From assembly GCA_023333565.1 (NCBI GenBank), contig JAJKFH010003504.1, positions 3,496,005 to 3,560,004 of the forward strand: a stretch of 64,000 bases of DNA, in the 5' to 3' direction. A model generated the notes under the pieces. That model was given only the letters and a program-made list of their open reading frames with translations. It had not been told where the DNA came from and made no database searches. This DNA comes from Puffinus mauretanicus. Taxonomy: Eukaryota; Chordata; Aves; Procellariiformes; Procellariidae. Position numbers and translations under genes: made by a program. This document shows, in pieces, positions 10,336 to 22,766 of the stretch (the first letter of the stretch is position 1; each line of letters starts with the position of its first letter).

Positions 10336-12109
10336 CTTGAAGCAAAAAACACAAAGATGCTCTCCTAGACTGAGGGTCTGGAAAGTTGTAGAATTTGTTT
10401 GTCACTAACAGACTTCCTAGAAACCTTGAATAAGAGTGTTATCAGTCACTTTCTAGACATGGACACAATTCTTTTTGCCCTGAAGTCCCACTACAATCAG
10501 ATGAAAAGCATTTAGTTTTTTTCCTTTATGCTCAAAGGAAACACTAACATGCAGTAACGTAGAGCTCCCTGCAGCAAGACTGTGGCATCCATAGGATCAA
10601 TTGGCCAGGGCTCCTACAATGTGCTGAGAAAATTCATTTATAAAACCACCTTGTGAAACACAGGACTGAAAGCTAACGTCAAGCCTCCCTATACACTCCC
10701 AGGCATTTGGGAAATCTTAGGTGCTAACTAACTCTGGGTCATTGGTGCAACGGGGTTGTTAACACACCATTTGATAGCACTACATACCAGGGAAACAGGG
10801 TGTGTTTACTGAGCTACAGGACAATTTCCAACATAACTGCATCAGCGAGGCTCCTGCTGCACCTCTTCAGAGCAATACTGATGTGTCAGAGGTTGCCAAA
10901 GTTCATGCTACACATGGGTCGCTCATTTATAATTGGTATAATGCAGCAAAATTGTGCCTGTATGAATGAACTGAATCAGGTCAGAGCATTTTCTGTGGCT
11001 ATCCATACTCCGCAACTGTTAACCTATCCTTGGGGTAGTTTTGGCCCATGCCAGCCAACGCTCTCCCAGAGATGTGCAGGACATAGTTTGGGGAATAACA
11101 CAGGGCAGGGACTGTTCCCAGTGGGGACCAGAGAGGTGTTTATCCTGTTCTGCGGAGCAGGACGGGGAGTTAGAGATGTAGATCCAAGGCATGCCATGCC
11201 ACTTGTCTTCAGGGCCTGGTCCTGGTCCATTTTATTTACGAGTGAGACCATGTATACATGGACCAAGCACAAAGCAGGTGTATCATGTTGATTCAGTAAG
11301 AAAACAGCTACACAGTCCAACCTCAGAGCTTCTCCTACAGCCTCAGCAAGAGAAGGTCATGTCAGAAGATACCTAGAAAAGGAGCTTATTTTTCCAAGAG
11401 TAGAATAGCAGGAAAAACACATCTGACCGTCATTTGGCCCAGTCACACACCTCTGTTCATGTCAGCTGAGACTCTGACCTATTTTATGAATTACATTTAA
11501 AAAATGAGAACTTCAAGCATTTTGTCGCTTGTGAATGGCCATGTTTTATTGTCCCTTTACCTTCTTCATTCCCCAAGAGTTGTCTACAGTGTTTGGTGTG
11601 CTCCACTTTCTCCCTCTCAGTATGCAAAAGCTATCCAAGACTGGACCTACTCTGGTTATTGATACATCCAAAAGGGTGAAGAGGTCTTTTCTCCCAAGAA
11701 CTCTCTTTTGGAAGCAAAACCGAAGTTTTATCAGCCACAGCCCAGGCCCTTTTATTTGAAAATTCATGAAATAAAATCTTCATTAAAAGTGCCTTTTGAC
11801 ATCCCTACATGAGACAAGTAGATCATGCTAAATGATAAGAATTTTTCCTCCCATGCTTAAAAAATAGTCTAAATGCCATAAAGCAGCTTAGGGGAGGTTT
11901 GCTGACAGAAAAGCGCTAGAAGTCTGTTGTGAGCAGCCTACACTGCAGGATTTTCCGAAGAACTGCACTGCAGTTCAAGGCTGTAGCAAGCCAGGTCCTC
12001 ATAGCCTAGCTCGGGAGCTGGTTTTGCCACCACAGCAGCCCAGAACCATGGAAACACAAAATTACCACCTTTACGTTACTATCCCTCAGGAGCAGCATAG
12101 GTTCTGCCT

Positions 12110-12470
12110 AAATGTCTGCTTACACACAAATCTTCAGAAAAAGAACAGCAACAAAATATTTATGGCTCTCTGGTATAAAATTAATTAGTCATTTGTCTGT
12201 CAATCTATAGTTCCCTGCTTTAAAAGTCAACACAATTCCTTTAGGTGATGACCGGGGACAATATTAGCTGGAGAGCCCATAAGCCTTTTGTGAATTATCT
12301 GGGCTGCAAGCACTTAGCTAATATGCTTTACCTTTAACTCAATTATGTCTCCACAGTAATTGCTGTTTACACAGTATGTTTGCTAACCCAATATAATATT
12401 CTTTTTATGTGAATCTTCAACATTAAGCTAATACGACACCAACTGTATTAATTTTCATTGAAACACTACG
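12110..12470. other. Candidate conserved noncoding element
   Basis: A stretch rich in homeobox-type and octamer-like words (TTAATTAGTCATTTG, GCTAATATG, TCAATTATG, AAGCTAATACG) with balanced composition and little simple-sequence drift. It has no open frame on either strand. Its texture is that of developmental noncoding elements, but cross-species conservation cannot be seen from a single sequence. Confidence 0.3.
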
Positions 12471-12971
12471 GAGAACCTATTAAAGTGCTGGTCATCAGCC
12501 TAATAGCAATAATATATATGTCTTTTCTCTCTTAGGATCTGAAGTGGATAAAATGGCAATTGATAACAGATGTGCTATTCAGTGTGAATATGTGAATGGA
12601 GTAGACCTACAAATACAAGAGAAATTTAAAGTGATAAAGTGTTTTATTCATTACCATAAAGGTTGGATTTCCATCCAAGCGACACTACTGAAAGGAAGAC
12701 AGAAATTATGCAAGATTGACTCTAGCTATGTGATATCCATCTGGATCTGACCTCTGTGGACCAGAAGGAGCTACACCATCTGACTGGTGCTGAGGCCAGA
12801 GGTTCTGAGCACTCACTTGAAAACAAATGTTCTCTACTATACAAAGAGATCCAGCCATGGCCTGACCCTACCACTCAAGTCCCTCTACTAGCACAGAACT
12901 GAAATAGCTCTTGTCCAGAGGCAACGTACTCTCTGAAAAGGTATAAATATCTTGGACCTCCATCTATCATT

Positions 12972-13035
12972 AATTGGTGCAAGTCCAATGAAGTTAATGC
13001 TAAATGGATTTATACCAGATGACGACCTGGCCCTG
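12972..13035 (+). repeat. Possible ancient amniote repeat remnant
   Basis: The order AAGTCCAATGAAGTTAATGC, then ATTTATACCAGATGACGACC and CTGGCCCTG resembles an ancient dispersed element of amniotes (pattern CAATGAAGTCAATGG, TTTACACCAG, GATCTGGCCC). It is recalled by pattern only. Related words occur at 44720-44755. Confidence 0.3.
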
Positions 13036-16000
13036 AGCCTCTTAGAAAGTCACTCACATTCAATCAAAACACAGTGAGTTATCTGTTTTTCTCAGGCATT
13101 TTGTTTGATATGGATTGCTGCTGTTGTGTTCACTCTACCTTTAGATTAAAAATCATTGGGGTAAGGACACAAGGACTCTACCATCAGCCCAGGCCCATTG
13201 AGAGGAAATAAAAGAGCTTATATTGCTAAGGAACAAAATAAAACAAACAAAAAAACCCCAAACCACCACAATCCCCCCATTGGTTCCTCGCCACCCCAAC
13301 TAAAACTGACAATGCGAAGAGACAAATCCTTGAAAGTACAAGACTCAAGGTGGTTGATTCTGCTTAGCAGGGAAAATGTGCTTGTCCATCTCTGTTCTGC
13401 CACAGCAAAGTCTGTGGGAGCTTTGATTTCTTCTGGAGCCAAAGTTCTTACTTTCAACAAGCCATATATTTGAAGGGAACCTCTTGAAAGCATTTTATAG
13501 TTCAAGTAGACTGCATATTTGAAACAAGAGATTAGACAACAAGATTTACTGTTGGTCAAGTTAGCTTCATCAGACATTGGTACCTTTATTTCCAGTCTTC
13601 ACAAACAAGCAAGCAATACTTTAGTTTATGCACATTGATACATATTTGTTTATCCTTCAATTCTGGCCCTAGAGTTTCTGAAAGGGTTGCCTACAGTAAT
13701 TCAAAGCTTGAAGAACAGCCCTTTTTGCATAGTTATGAAGTATAAGAATGACAGCCAAGTGCCTCAGTAAAAAACAGGCATCATTTATAAAGATTTCCGA
13801 AATGCAAGTAAACAGAATCTCAAAAGCTATCTGCATAGGGCTTGTTATATGTAAAGATAAATAATCAAACATGTATTTATTACATGTCACATACTTATTG
13901 TTACTTATTATTAGATACTGATTACTTATATTACTAGCAAATATTTTTCCTAGTCATACACTTTCTACAACATGCTTTTTCAAATAACTCTGTATACACC
14001 TAGCCAATTATTCCTTTTTCTTTTTCAATCATTTCTTTTTAAATGTACTTATTTATATGTAAATAAAGGATTGTGGTTAATGGGTAAATAGTAGACTCTG
14101 AAAGATGGGTTTCATTAGGGTTTGTGGGGCAACAAGTAACGCGCTACATTCAGTAATATGAGGGTAGAGTGATGAGATACCTGCAAGAGTTCCTTCAGGG
14201 ATCTCCAGATACAGACCTGGTGCATGTTGAAGAAAAAGACCAGTTCATTTCATTTTACGATCTCTTTCAAACTTCATTCTGTTTCCATAAGTATGTAGTT
14301 AAGTAGAAATGGGAATGATGCCTGACTTAGTTTAATGAAGTTAATCACATTTGCCCCTAATAACAGCAGGAGTGGAACAAGTATACAGTCCAACAGCAGG
14401 ATCCATGGTGAGTACCTTTCCTGTAAACCCCCAAATTTCTCCACAGATTTGCCTTCTCAAGGTCTTTTCGTATAAGTAGATTTTCAGAATGTTCCTTTCC
14501 TCTGGTGACTTGCCTTCAGTCAAAAAGCGTTTTTAGGTACTCAGAGACTTCAGCAACAAGATTTCCTATTTATTTATGACCATTATAAGCACAGCTACCT
14601 AACCCCAACTCCCCTATCTTACCCTCTTCCTTAACCACTTTTTCTTATTTTAGTTACTAATAATAAGCTCTAATCCACAATCTGAGAAATAATTAGTCCA
14701 TCCAGAAATCACTTTCTAAGAAGCTGCCGTGTGGAGTTATATCTCCTGTTGCAGTCTCCTTCCAGCTGCACCATGCAGAGTCCTATCATTGGCTCTGTGT
14801 GCTTTGTACGGACGCATGTTATTACACAAATTGGATTTTCTTTCACAAAAGAGAATACAAAAAGTGACAACTAAAGAAAGTCTGTTTTCAGTCATTACTT
14901 GGTTTTCTCAAAAACTAATGAGAACTATAAAAATGTCACATTGACTGCTCAATCTTAATTTCTATGAATCCAAAACAGAGATCAGAATAAAACCTAGTTC
15001 TTCCAATTTGCATTTAAAAAGGAGCAAAAAATTCACAACAAATAACTCCTTTGTCAAATTAGATGCTAGTTAAAATGCAAAATGTGCAGTTTCAAAAGTG
15101 TTGTCATTATTTGTAGTTTTTTCCTGTATAAATTCCTTTTAGGCGGTTCATTGCAAGATTTGGTACCCGCTTTTTGAGATGTTGTGCAAGTTACTCATAT
15201 CCCAATGCTGCTATGCATCTTATATAATAAAAAGCATACACTGAAAACATGAGAAGTTCTATCCTACCAGAAAATGCAAGCTAGCACAAAACACTATATC
15301 ATCTCTCTAAATATCTAAAATCATGCACTAGGCTGCCCTTATACGTTGCAGCTGAGGTGGGCTATATCATCCCAAGCCTTTCACTTCATAGGCAACTGTT
15401 CAAGCTAATAGGCCCTTTGTAAGAGATTTGTGGAGAAGAGGCTATCCTTTCCTCCTGTTGCAGCTGTATTTTTTTAAACTGACTTCAATTCTGGAGGGTC
15501 TTGTTCTTGCTGATAGGTGCTTGGCACTTTTCGAGCAAGCTGAATGGATGCAGCTGTAAGGGAGTGACGTGCCTCTTCACCTCCCAAAGGGGCTTAGGTA
15601 AGCGTCTAACCACTCTGGAGCCAGAAACTCTGCTTATGCTTAGGTGAGGACACCCGCATGCAGAAAACCTCCATATAAAACTGGGAGGTGCGCAGTGATT
15701 TGAGTACTCAAAAGTTTAAACAACAGTTGAGAAGTTTTTCTGTTTATTTATCATCGGATTGGGCACAGACGCCTACCTTGTCTTCAGAAACCAGTGCAGC
15801 CCACTGCAGTGCAGTCTCAAAGCATCCCTTTGCTTTGAAGTCAGATCCTGGAAAAAAGAAAAGAAAAAACAAACTGCAGAAAGAGGAGATTATCTTTCCC
15901 CTTCTTTAGTAGCTCAGCAGTAAAGGAACCTGCCTAGATAAGGAAGGATTATGTTTAATATCCCAGTCTGTGTTCAGGGATTTGAAACTTCCCACCTTCT

Positions 16001-19000
16001 AGGCAACTGTTCTTTCCACTGGGATAAACCCTACCTGCAGAATTTACCAAAACCCTCTAGTAGACTGTTTCACTTTGATGGTACCATAAATACACATTAA
16101 AGAGAGAAACTATCTGTGTGATATAAATTACACATTTGCTGCATCAGTAAATAAAAACTGGTTTTTTTCCAGGTGACATCTCTTCACAAGGCTATAGCCC
16201 TTCTCATGCTTCTCTAGCTCATTAAATATCAAACTACTCTATTAAAGTGAAACTGTTTTAGTAGACAGGATAGAAAAATTCCCGCTTTGGTGCACAAGCC
16301 TGTAGTCCAGGTTGCTGGTGATAATGGTTCCAATCTACTCAGGCAGGAAAAGATGAAAATCACATATTCTCATTACGAGGTACTGGGAGGAAATGCCACA
16401 ACCACCTCCTCTTGCAGCTGCAAGCAGGAGCAGTGCCTGAGCCAGTTTCCACAGCAAGCACCTAAATCCTTATGAGAGAAATGGATTTAATAAGTACTTT
16501 CCTCCAGTGATTGATAGGCTCCTTCTTCATCAGGTTGACTTTGGTGGATCCTCTTTTGAGGTACCATACCCTCTCATGAAGCTTTTGCTAAGTTAAAAGG
16601 CCGATGAAAACATAGCACTGTAGTGCTTAGCATGTTGCAAGATAATTCCCCTTGCAGATCTAACAGTAAGTTCTGGAAGGATCTCTTCTTCCTGTTGGTC
16701 TTACTAATGAAACCTGCAATCTATTCTAAAAACATTGAAGGTTTTACTGGACCCAATCAGTTGTTTGTTCTGACACCTAGTGCACCTGGCTCATTCCTTT
16801 TCCTCTAATCAGGATGCTGCTCTAAATGCTTTCAGGTCCATAAAGCTCTTGGAGGATATAGATGATTGCTTAAAACCATCTGGACTTGCCAGGTGGTATA
16901 ATATATACTAATCAGCTATGCAAAGCGGTTCCCTTATGAGCATTACTAGTTATCAGTAAACTTTGGATTCGTCGTATTTTATCAACTACAATTTCCACAA
17001 TTCTATTCCTTCATCCTAATGTTTGGTCTGTCTGCTAATGCTGGAAGGTCTATAACTATATTCACAAAAACGGCATCAAGATTTCAAAATCAAATGCCCA
17101 CATGTGTGGAAACATCAGGATTATAATTGCCTGTGAATTTGTAATTCACCTCCTTCACGCACACACTTTGTTTAGTCTCTAACACAGTTTTTTTTCCCCC
17201 AGACCTACACCTTGTTTGCTGTCCAGGATGTACAGCACTCCTTGAACGGCCATTTAATAGTTTAGTTTTTCCTCCCTCTGAAGGGTAAGCAGTCCTATGA
17301 ATGCTTTGCTTTCAGATCTGTTTAGAGGGCAGAGCAGTTCAAACTAAAGCAAACTGGTCGTCTTCTGAGCTGAGTTTGAGCAGCTTGCAGATAGAAGAGA
17401 TGGAGGCAGTGGCAGCTCTCCTTGCAGACAGGAATAAAAGCCAGAATGCAATCAGAGCAGCATATTGTATCCCAACAAGCATGTCCGCATACCCACAAAG
17501 AAAGATGAGGTATGTTCCCTCCTGAGCCTCCCTCATACCTGCTTCTGCTTCAACCACTGCTTTGACTGGCAAAAGTCAAGATCATGGACATTATTGGTAG
17601 ACAAATCTGCTGGGAATGATGCAATTCTAGAACACTGACATGGAGATACAAAGCTACATGTATACACGAGTGTTGCTACCCACTCAGGCAAAAAGGTAGA
17701 ATCTCTTGAATTGTACTTAAAGTGAGAAGCAGCAAACTTTGTGGCTAAACTGAGGGCTATCTGAGCTCTCCTTATACCAGTATTTATGAACAGAGCCTGT
17801 TACCTAGTTATCTCCAGCTATCCAGAATACCTTACTGAATGCAAGGCAATGAACTCTTATGGTCAGTAGGAAAATATCCCCCAATCTCTCTTCCTACCAT
17901 TTGAAAGAGCAAAATCACAGAAGCAAAAAGTCAAGATGCCTCCTTCTCAGTTCCCAGTATGGCTTGATCAAGGATTGCACACAACCAGCTTCTGTTTGGT
18001 TTGTTGTTGTCAGTATTCTGGGGTACATGCGCCACAACCAGATACACAAGCCTGCAGAAAAGGGTGTGTATGTCAGGATGGCATGGCTAGGAGCATGTAA
18101 GCTGATGTTCCTTGGTGGCCAACATCACATAGGCTTCAATTACTACTGATGATCTGCATGCGCCATTTGCTCTAGCAGGGATCTGCTTATAAATTAATGG
18201 TGTTCAGGTTGCCTTAGGAAGCAACCTAGAATAAGAATGTGGCACACTAAGTACCCACACCCCAATTTCCTCTCTACAAGGAGATCATTCTTGAAGGTGT
18301 GTACTATCACTTATAACTCCTTTAGAAACTTTCCTGTGCGTTTTCCCCCAGGAAGGAATATGGAAGAATTATTCCTCTGGGAACTGGTTCTGTCTAAAGC
18401 TCTGGTAATTTAAGCAAGATGCAACAGTTTGGATATGTGAGAAATAGGAACTTAAGATGACTTTGGCCATGTAGAACCCGTTGTCTTCAGAGGGAACATG
18501 CTACTGAGGATAAAATTTCTGCTTTGAGTACTCTGTGTACCTATTCTCTTGCATGTGTGATGGTTTTATTGTATGCTTTAATAGCCTTAAAGAAGACTGA
18601 ACTCCTTTCGTCTCTTTTCAAACCTACCTGAAATACCATCAGTCCAAAGGCACAGTGAGAACTGGAATGTTTCTGAACTTGTCTCCTGCTGAGAACAGGA
18701 AAAGCTCAATGAAGGTCTTCACGAATTTCAAAAGGCAAGACAGGCTGCTTGAAAAGTGGTATTTGTTTGGGATATTGGTTTTGTTTTGGGTTTGTTGTTT
18801 TGTTGGGTTTTTTGCTGTAGCAAACTAGAAAGAGACAAACTTTTCCAGAAGGGAAGTTTTGTCAAGAGAAATAATATCTTTTATTAAACCAAATGCTACA
18901 GCTAGAAAAAAACAAGCACATTTAGGAGTGCAAAAAACTGAAGAAAGTTTTATGTGCCTTAAAACTTGCCATCTGCTGTAATACAAGGTATTTCTTCTCC

Positions 19001-19620
19001 CTACAATCCTTCTCTTGTTTATAAGCTTGGAGCATCATAAGTATAAGGAAATTTACATTTATTTGATATTACAAATCTGTGTGTAATAGAATAGCCAGTA
19101 GGTATCTGAGCAATAAGCTGATTTGATTTGTAGGGAAAACATTAATGCCTTTTCTTGATTCAGAGAACTAACTTGAACTCAGGTCTCACAAATTCTAGCT
19201 CTTTGCTTGGCTGGTTGATAATCTGCAGTGGAGTGCTTGCTCTCTCTATGACCTGAAAGTCAAATCTATCCAAGGTTGGAGTGATCTCTAGTAAAAGCTT
19301 TGCTACAAAACCTGTTTTCTCACAAACAGCTGATTTTATGAAATCAACATTTTTCTGACCAAAAAGTTTCTCTCAAAAAATTTTTCATCCAGCTCTTTAT
19401 CAGGGATTGTGGAGACAGGCAGAAAAAATCAGTAATAAAAAAAGTAACAAAAAGCTGGAGAGAATTAATGCTAAAAACAAAATGTTATGATATATCCTTG
19501 ATGACAAACAGTTTCTGTTAGCCTAGGCTTGGGAGTGGGAAGAAAGACAGGTTTAATAAAAAGTAGAAAAACAATTCTCATTAGTGAGTAGACAATTTCC
19601 AGAATGAAGCTCTCTTGAAA

Positions 19621-19625
19621 ATACC
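19621..19625. repeat. Left target-site duplication ATACC of minus-strand LTR
   Basis: ATACC precedes the LTR at 19626 and recurs exactly at 20843-20847. The exact 5-bp match defines the two element ends. Confidence 0.8.
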
Positions 19626-20036
19626 TATGGTGGGTTGACCTTGGCTGGTCGCCAGGTGCCCACCAAGCCGCTCTATCACTCCCCTCCTCAGCTGGACAGG
19701 GGAGAGAAAATATCATGAAAGGCTCGTGGGTCGAGATAAGGACAGGGAGATAACTCACCAATTACCATCATGGGCAAAACAGACTCCACTCGGGGAAATC
19801 AACTCAATTCATTGCCAATCAAATCAGAGTAGGGTAATGAGAAATAAAAACTAAATTTTAAGGCACTTTCCCCCCACCTTTCCCTTCTTCCCCGGCTCAA
19901 CTTCACTCCCGATTTCCCTACCTTCTCCCCTGCCAGTGGCGCAGGGGGACAGGGAATGGGGGTTGTGGTCAGTTCATCACACGTTGTCTCTGCTGCTCCT
20001 TCCTCCTCAGGGGGAGAACTCCTCACACTCTGCCCC

Positions 20037-20480
20037 TGCTCCAGCGTGGGGTCCCTCCCACGGAAGACAGACCTCCATGAACTTCTCCAGTGTGGGTCAC
20101 CGCCACGGGCTGCAGTTCTTGATCAGTTCCTGATCCAGTTGAAGATGTCCCTGCTCATTGCAGGAGCGTTGGACTAGATGACCATCAAAGGTCCCTTCCA
20201 ACCCAAGCTGTTCTATGATTCTTCACAAACTGCTCCAGTGTGGGTCCTTCCCACGGGGTGCAGTCCTTCTGGAACAGACTGCTCCAGCGTGGGTCCCCCA
20301 TGGGGTCACAAGTCCTGCCAGCAAACCTGCTCCAGCGTGGGCTCCTCTTTCCACGGGGCCACAGGTCCTGCCAGGATCCTGCTCCAGTGTGGGCTTCCCA
20401 TGGGGTCACAGCCTCCTTCAGGCATCCACCTGCTCCAGCGTTGGGTCCTCCATGGGTTGCAGGTGGATATCTGCTCCACT
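20037..20480. repeat. Imperfect tandem units within the minus-strand LTR
   Basis: Units beginning TGCTCCAGCGTGGG or close variants start near 20037, 20081, 20231, 20280, 20328, 20380, 20431 and 20472. Several units also carry a CCCACGGG-like word about 20 bases further on. The gap between the second and third is enlarged by the inserted CR1. The spacing of 40-52 bp indicates an old expansion inside the LTR; each unit has diverged on its own. Confidence 0.75.
20120..20222 (+). mobile_element. Short CR1 tail inserted in the LTR
   Basis: The segment from about GATCCAGTTGAAGATGTCCC through TTGGACTAGATGACC to TTCTATGATTCT is the last 100 bp of a CR1. It lies between GGGCTGCAGTTCT and TCACAAACTGCTCC, which would be continuous in the undisturbed LTR. 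The CR1 therefore landed after the LTR. The tail at 30677-30779 is from the same or a very close subfamily. Confidence 0.8.
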
Positions 20481-20842
20481 GTTAACCTCCATGGGCTGCA
20501 GGGGGACAGCCTGCCTCACCATGGTCTTCACCACGGGCTGCAGGGGAATCTCTGCTCTGGCGCCTGGAACACCTCCTCCCCTCCTTCTTCACTGACCTTG
20601 GTGTCTGCAGGGCTGTTTTTCTCACATATTCTCACTCCTCTCTTCAGCTGCTGTTCCACCGCAGGTTTTTTTCCCCTTCTACCTACCACCATCACTGATG
20701 GGCTTGGCCTTGGCCAGCGGTGGGTCCGTCTCGTCTTGGCTGGCATTTGTCCTATCGGACATAGGGGAAGCTTCTAGCAGCTTCTCACATAAACCACCCC
20801 TTTAATCCCCCTGCTACCAAAATTGTGCCAATACCCAATATA

Positions 20843-20847
20843 ATACC
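20843..20847. repeat. Right target-site duplication ATACC
   Basis: An exact repeat of 19621-19625 that closes the minus-strand LTR. Confidence 0.8.
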
Positions 20848-22673
20848 TTGGTTTGAATTAATGAGGGAAAAGAAAGGATTTAAAACAGATCACGACAATA
20901 GAGTTCTATCTATCTTAAATGATCCAGGGTATAAGGCTGTTGTAAGGTGATGAGAAGCGTGAGGGGGTATTGGTGTCATCTTAAAAATAGAGCAAAAACC
21001 ACCAAATGGCCCAACAGAAAAAGTGGATTTCAGCCCTTCAACTGACTTCTTAATGAGACTCCAAGTTAATTCTAGAAATTTCCTTCTCCCCGTGGCTCCA
21101 AAGTATGATTACATTTCCTTTTCGAGAAGTAGAGTTTCAAAACAACACTGAAATGCATCCCACATTGTTCACGTACCTGAAAGGACTGCTTCCATCTTCT
21201 GCCAAGCTTTGCCTGATGAGTGGCTTTCATAAATCAGCCTAATTTTTTATTTAACTTTTCACCTCTCTGATAGCGACAATAAGTTGCATCTCTTCCTATA
21301 GCCAGGTGCCACAAAGGTAGAACTGCTGTCTGTACCTCCGACTGGGTGGGTAGTACTTTAGGAGTCAGTTAGCTGATGTGACTAAGCCTCCAACTCCAGG
21401 TAACTTATTTTGAAAATCCTGGCATGAAAATGAGGTTAAGGAATGAAACAATAGAGTAAACGTTGGCCAACCAGTGTAGAAATGCTGAAGAGAGAAGGAT
21501 TTCTTTGCAGACCACAGTATCTTAAATAACAATCTATACAAAATAGATCTCACGCTCCAAATAAGATTTCTAGCAATGTTATTTCGGAAGGAATGTAGGA
21601 GGTGATGCGCACACCAGACCTGCTAATATCAAACCATAGCACACCAGCCTCCTTTTTCAGCAGTCTAGGAAAATATCACCCGTACACTTTTGGTTCTATC
21701 AGTGACATTTAAAAGACTGGTTTGTTGTAATGTGGTCAAGCTTTCCATACCTTCTGTTGGCAGCAGAGATGAATTCTTTCTCAGTAAGGGTTTTTCACAT
21801 CTTTTCCCAGTATTTCCTGCTAACCATCTTTGCTAATCACAACCAACTATTTCAGTGGAAGAAGAGAGAAGAGAAAGTCAGGCACTCCGGGGAAGGCTGC
21901 AGAAGTGGAAGGGAGGTGGCACTGACCCAAAATTTTTCTGAGGAGTAGAAAGGGTGGGATGAGAAGTGTCACCCTCAGCTGTGAGGAAAGGAGGTGGTCA
22001 GGCACCCCAAAGACTGCACTCCTAGAGCACAGCCATGCTGGAAACAGGACTTTTGCCAGGCCATCACTTGTTTTCCTTAGCTTTTAGTATTGAGATGGTT
22101 TATGCAGCATGGTTCTCTGTGGGGCAGAAGGATAAAAAGATATAAATGTCTTGCTTCTGACTTTGAACCAGGACAATTTGCCTGAATTATAGAAGTCACT
22201 ATGGGGCTTCCCCTCCTCTTCTGCATCTCTCTGTTACTGACTCCAGACCCTTAGTGTCTTGGGTGAGATTCACACAGCTAAAATTCTTTTATTTAGCAAT
22301 ACTGAGAATCTGCTTTTATCCCAAACTGCAATATATGACCTTAGTGGAGGCATCAAGCCCAGGACACTTACCTTTGACTCCAGGACCAACTTCAGGCAAG
22401 CGAAGCTTCAGCTGGCCGGGGCAGCAAGCCAGGTCCTGTGTTTCTCTCTGCTTCCCCACGCCCCACGCTCCTGCTGTGTGGGGTGGGAGGTGGCAGCTAC
22501 AGGGGTGCAAGGCTGCTGCAGGTCAGGGTCACTGCTCTATGTCTTCTGTCTCCACTTGCCCCCTTTTTCCCTTGCAATGACAATTCCCACTCCCCATCAC
22601 ACACCACCACTTGTAGCCCTGTCCTCCCCCTTACGTACAGCCATGGCTGCTGAGATGGAGGAGGGGGAGCAGA

Positions 22674-22766
22674 TCCCACCCTATCCCATTCTATCCCATT
22701 CTATCCCATCCCATCCCATCCCATCCCATCCCATCCCATCCCATCCCATCCCATCCCATCCCATCC
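22674..22766. repeat. (ATCCC)n microsatellite, G-rich on minus strand
   Basis: From 22703 to 22766 there are nearly 13 perfect ATCCC units. They are preceded by units of a 10-bp variant CTATCCCATT. The minus strand is GGGAT repeated, with runs of three guanines every five bases, a pattern able to form G-quadruplexes. Array length is likely to vary between individuals. Confidence 0.95.

Larger units (their letters stand above)
10336..19620. other. Long unique region without recognised gene
   Basis: Nine kilobases with no identifiable gene or recent transposon. It contains a GC-richer patch at about 10800-11340 with the longest non-repeat frame in the window (163 codons; no motif recognised). 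About 12110-12470 looks like conserved noncoding DNA. A possible splice acceptor with a short frame lies at 12520-12750. A degraded motif that may be an ancient repeat lies at 12972-13035. An A/C-rich tract lies near 13235-13275 and a GT-rich tract near 18765-18820. All coding interpretations are weak. Confidence 0.5.
19626..20842 (-). mobile_element. Solo LTR, 1.2 kb, minus strand, with internal repeats
   Basis: Read on the minus strand, the element starts TATATTGGGTATTGGCAC, passes a GCTGCTAGAAGCTTCCCC block and ends in GGTCAACCCACCATA. I read this as a TG...CA LTR whose two terminal dinucleotides have both mutated (TA...TA). Exact ATACC duplications flank it. The middle (20037-20480) is built from about eight copies of a 40-52-bp unit beginning TGCTCCAG on the plus strand. 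A CR1 fragment of about 100 bp interrupts it at 20120-20222. It matches a type of LTR I know from many neoavian genomes; no internal retroviral genes are next to it. Long frames such as 20178-20777 arise from the repeat and are not genes. Confidence 0.75.

Noticed and set aside
20178..20777. 199-codon plus-strand open frame
   Set aside because: It starts in the inserted CR1 tail and runs through the TGCTCCAG repeat units of the LTR; other frames and the opposite strand are open there too. Repeat composition explains it.
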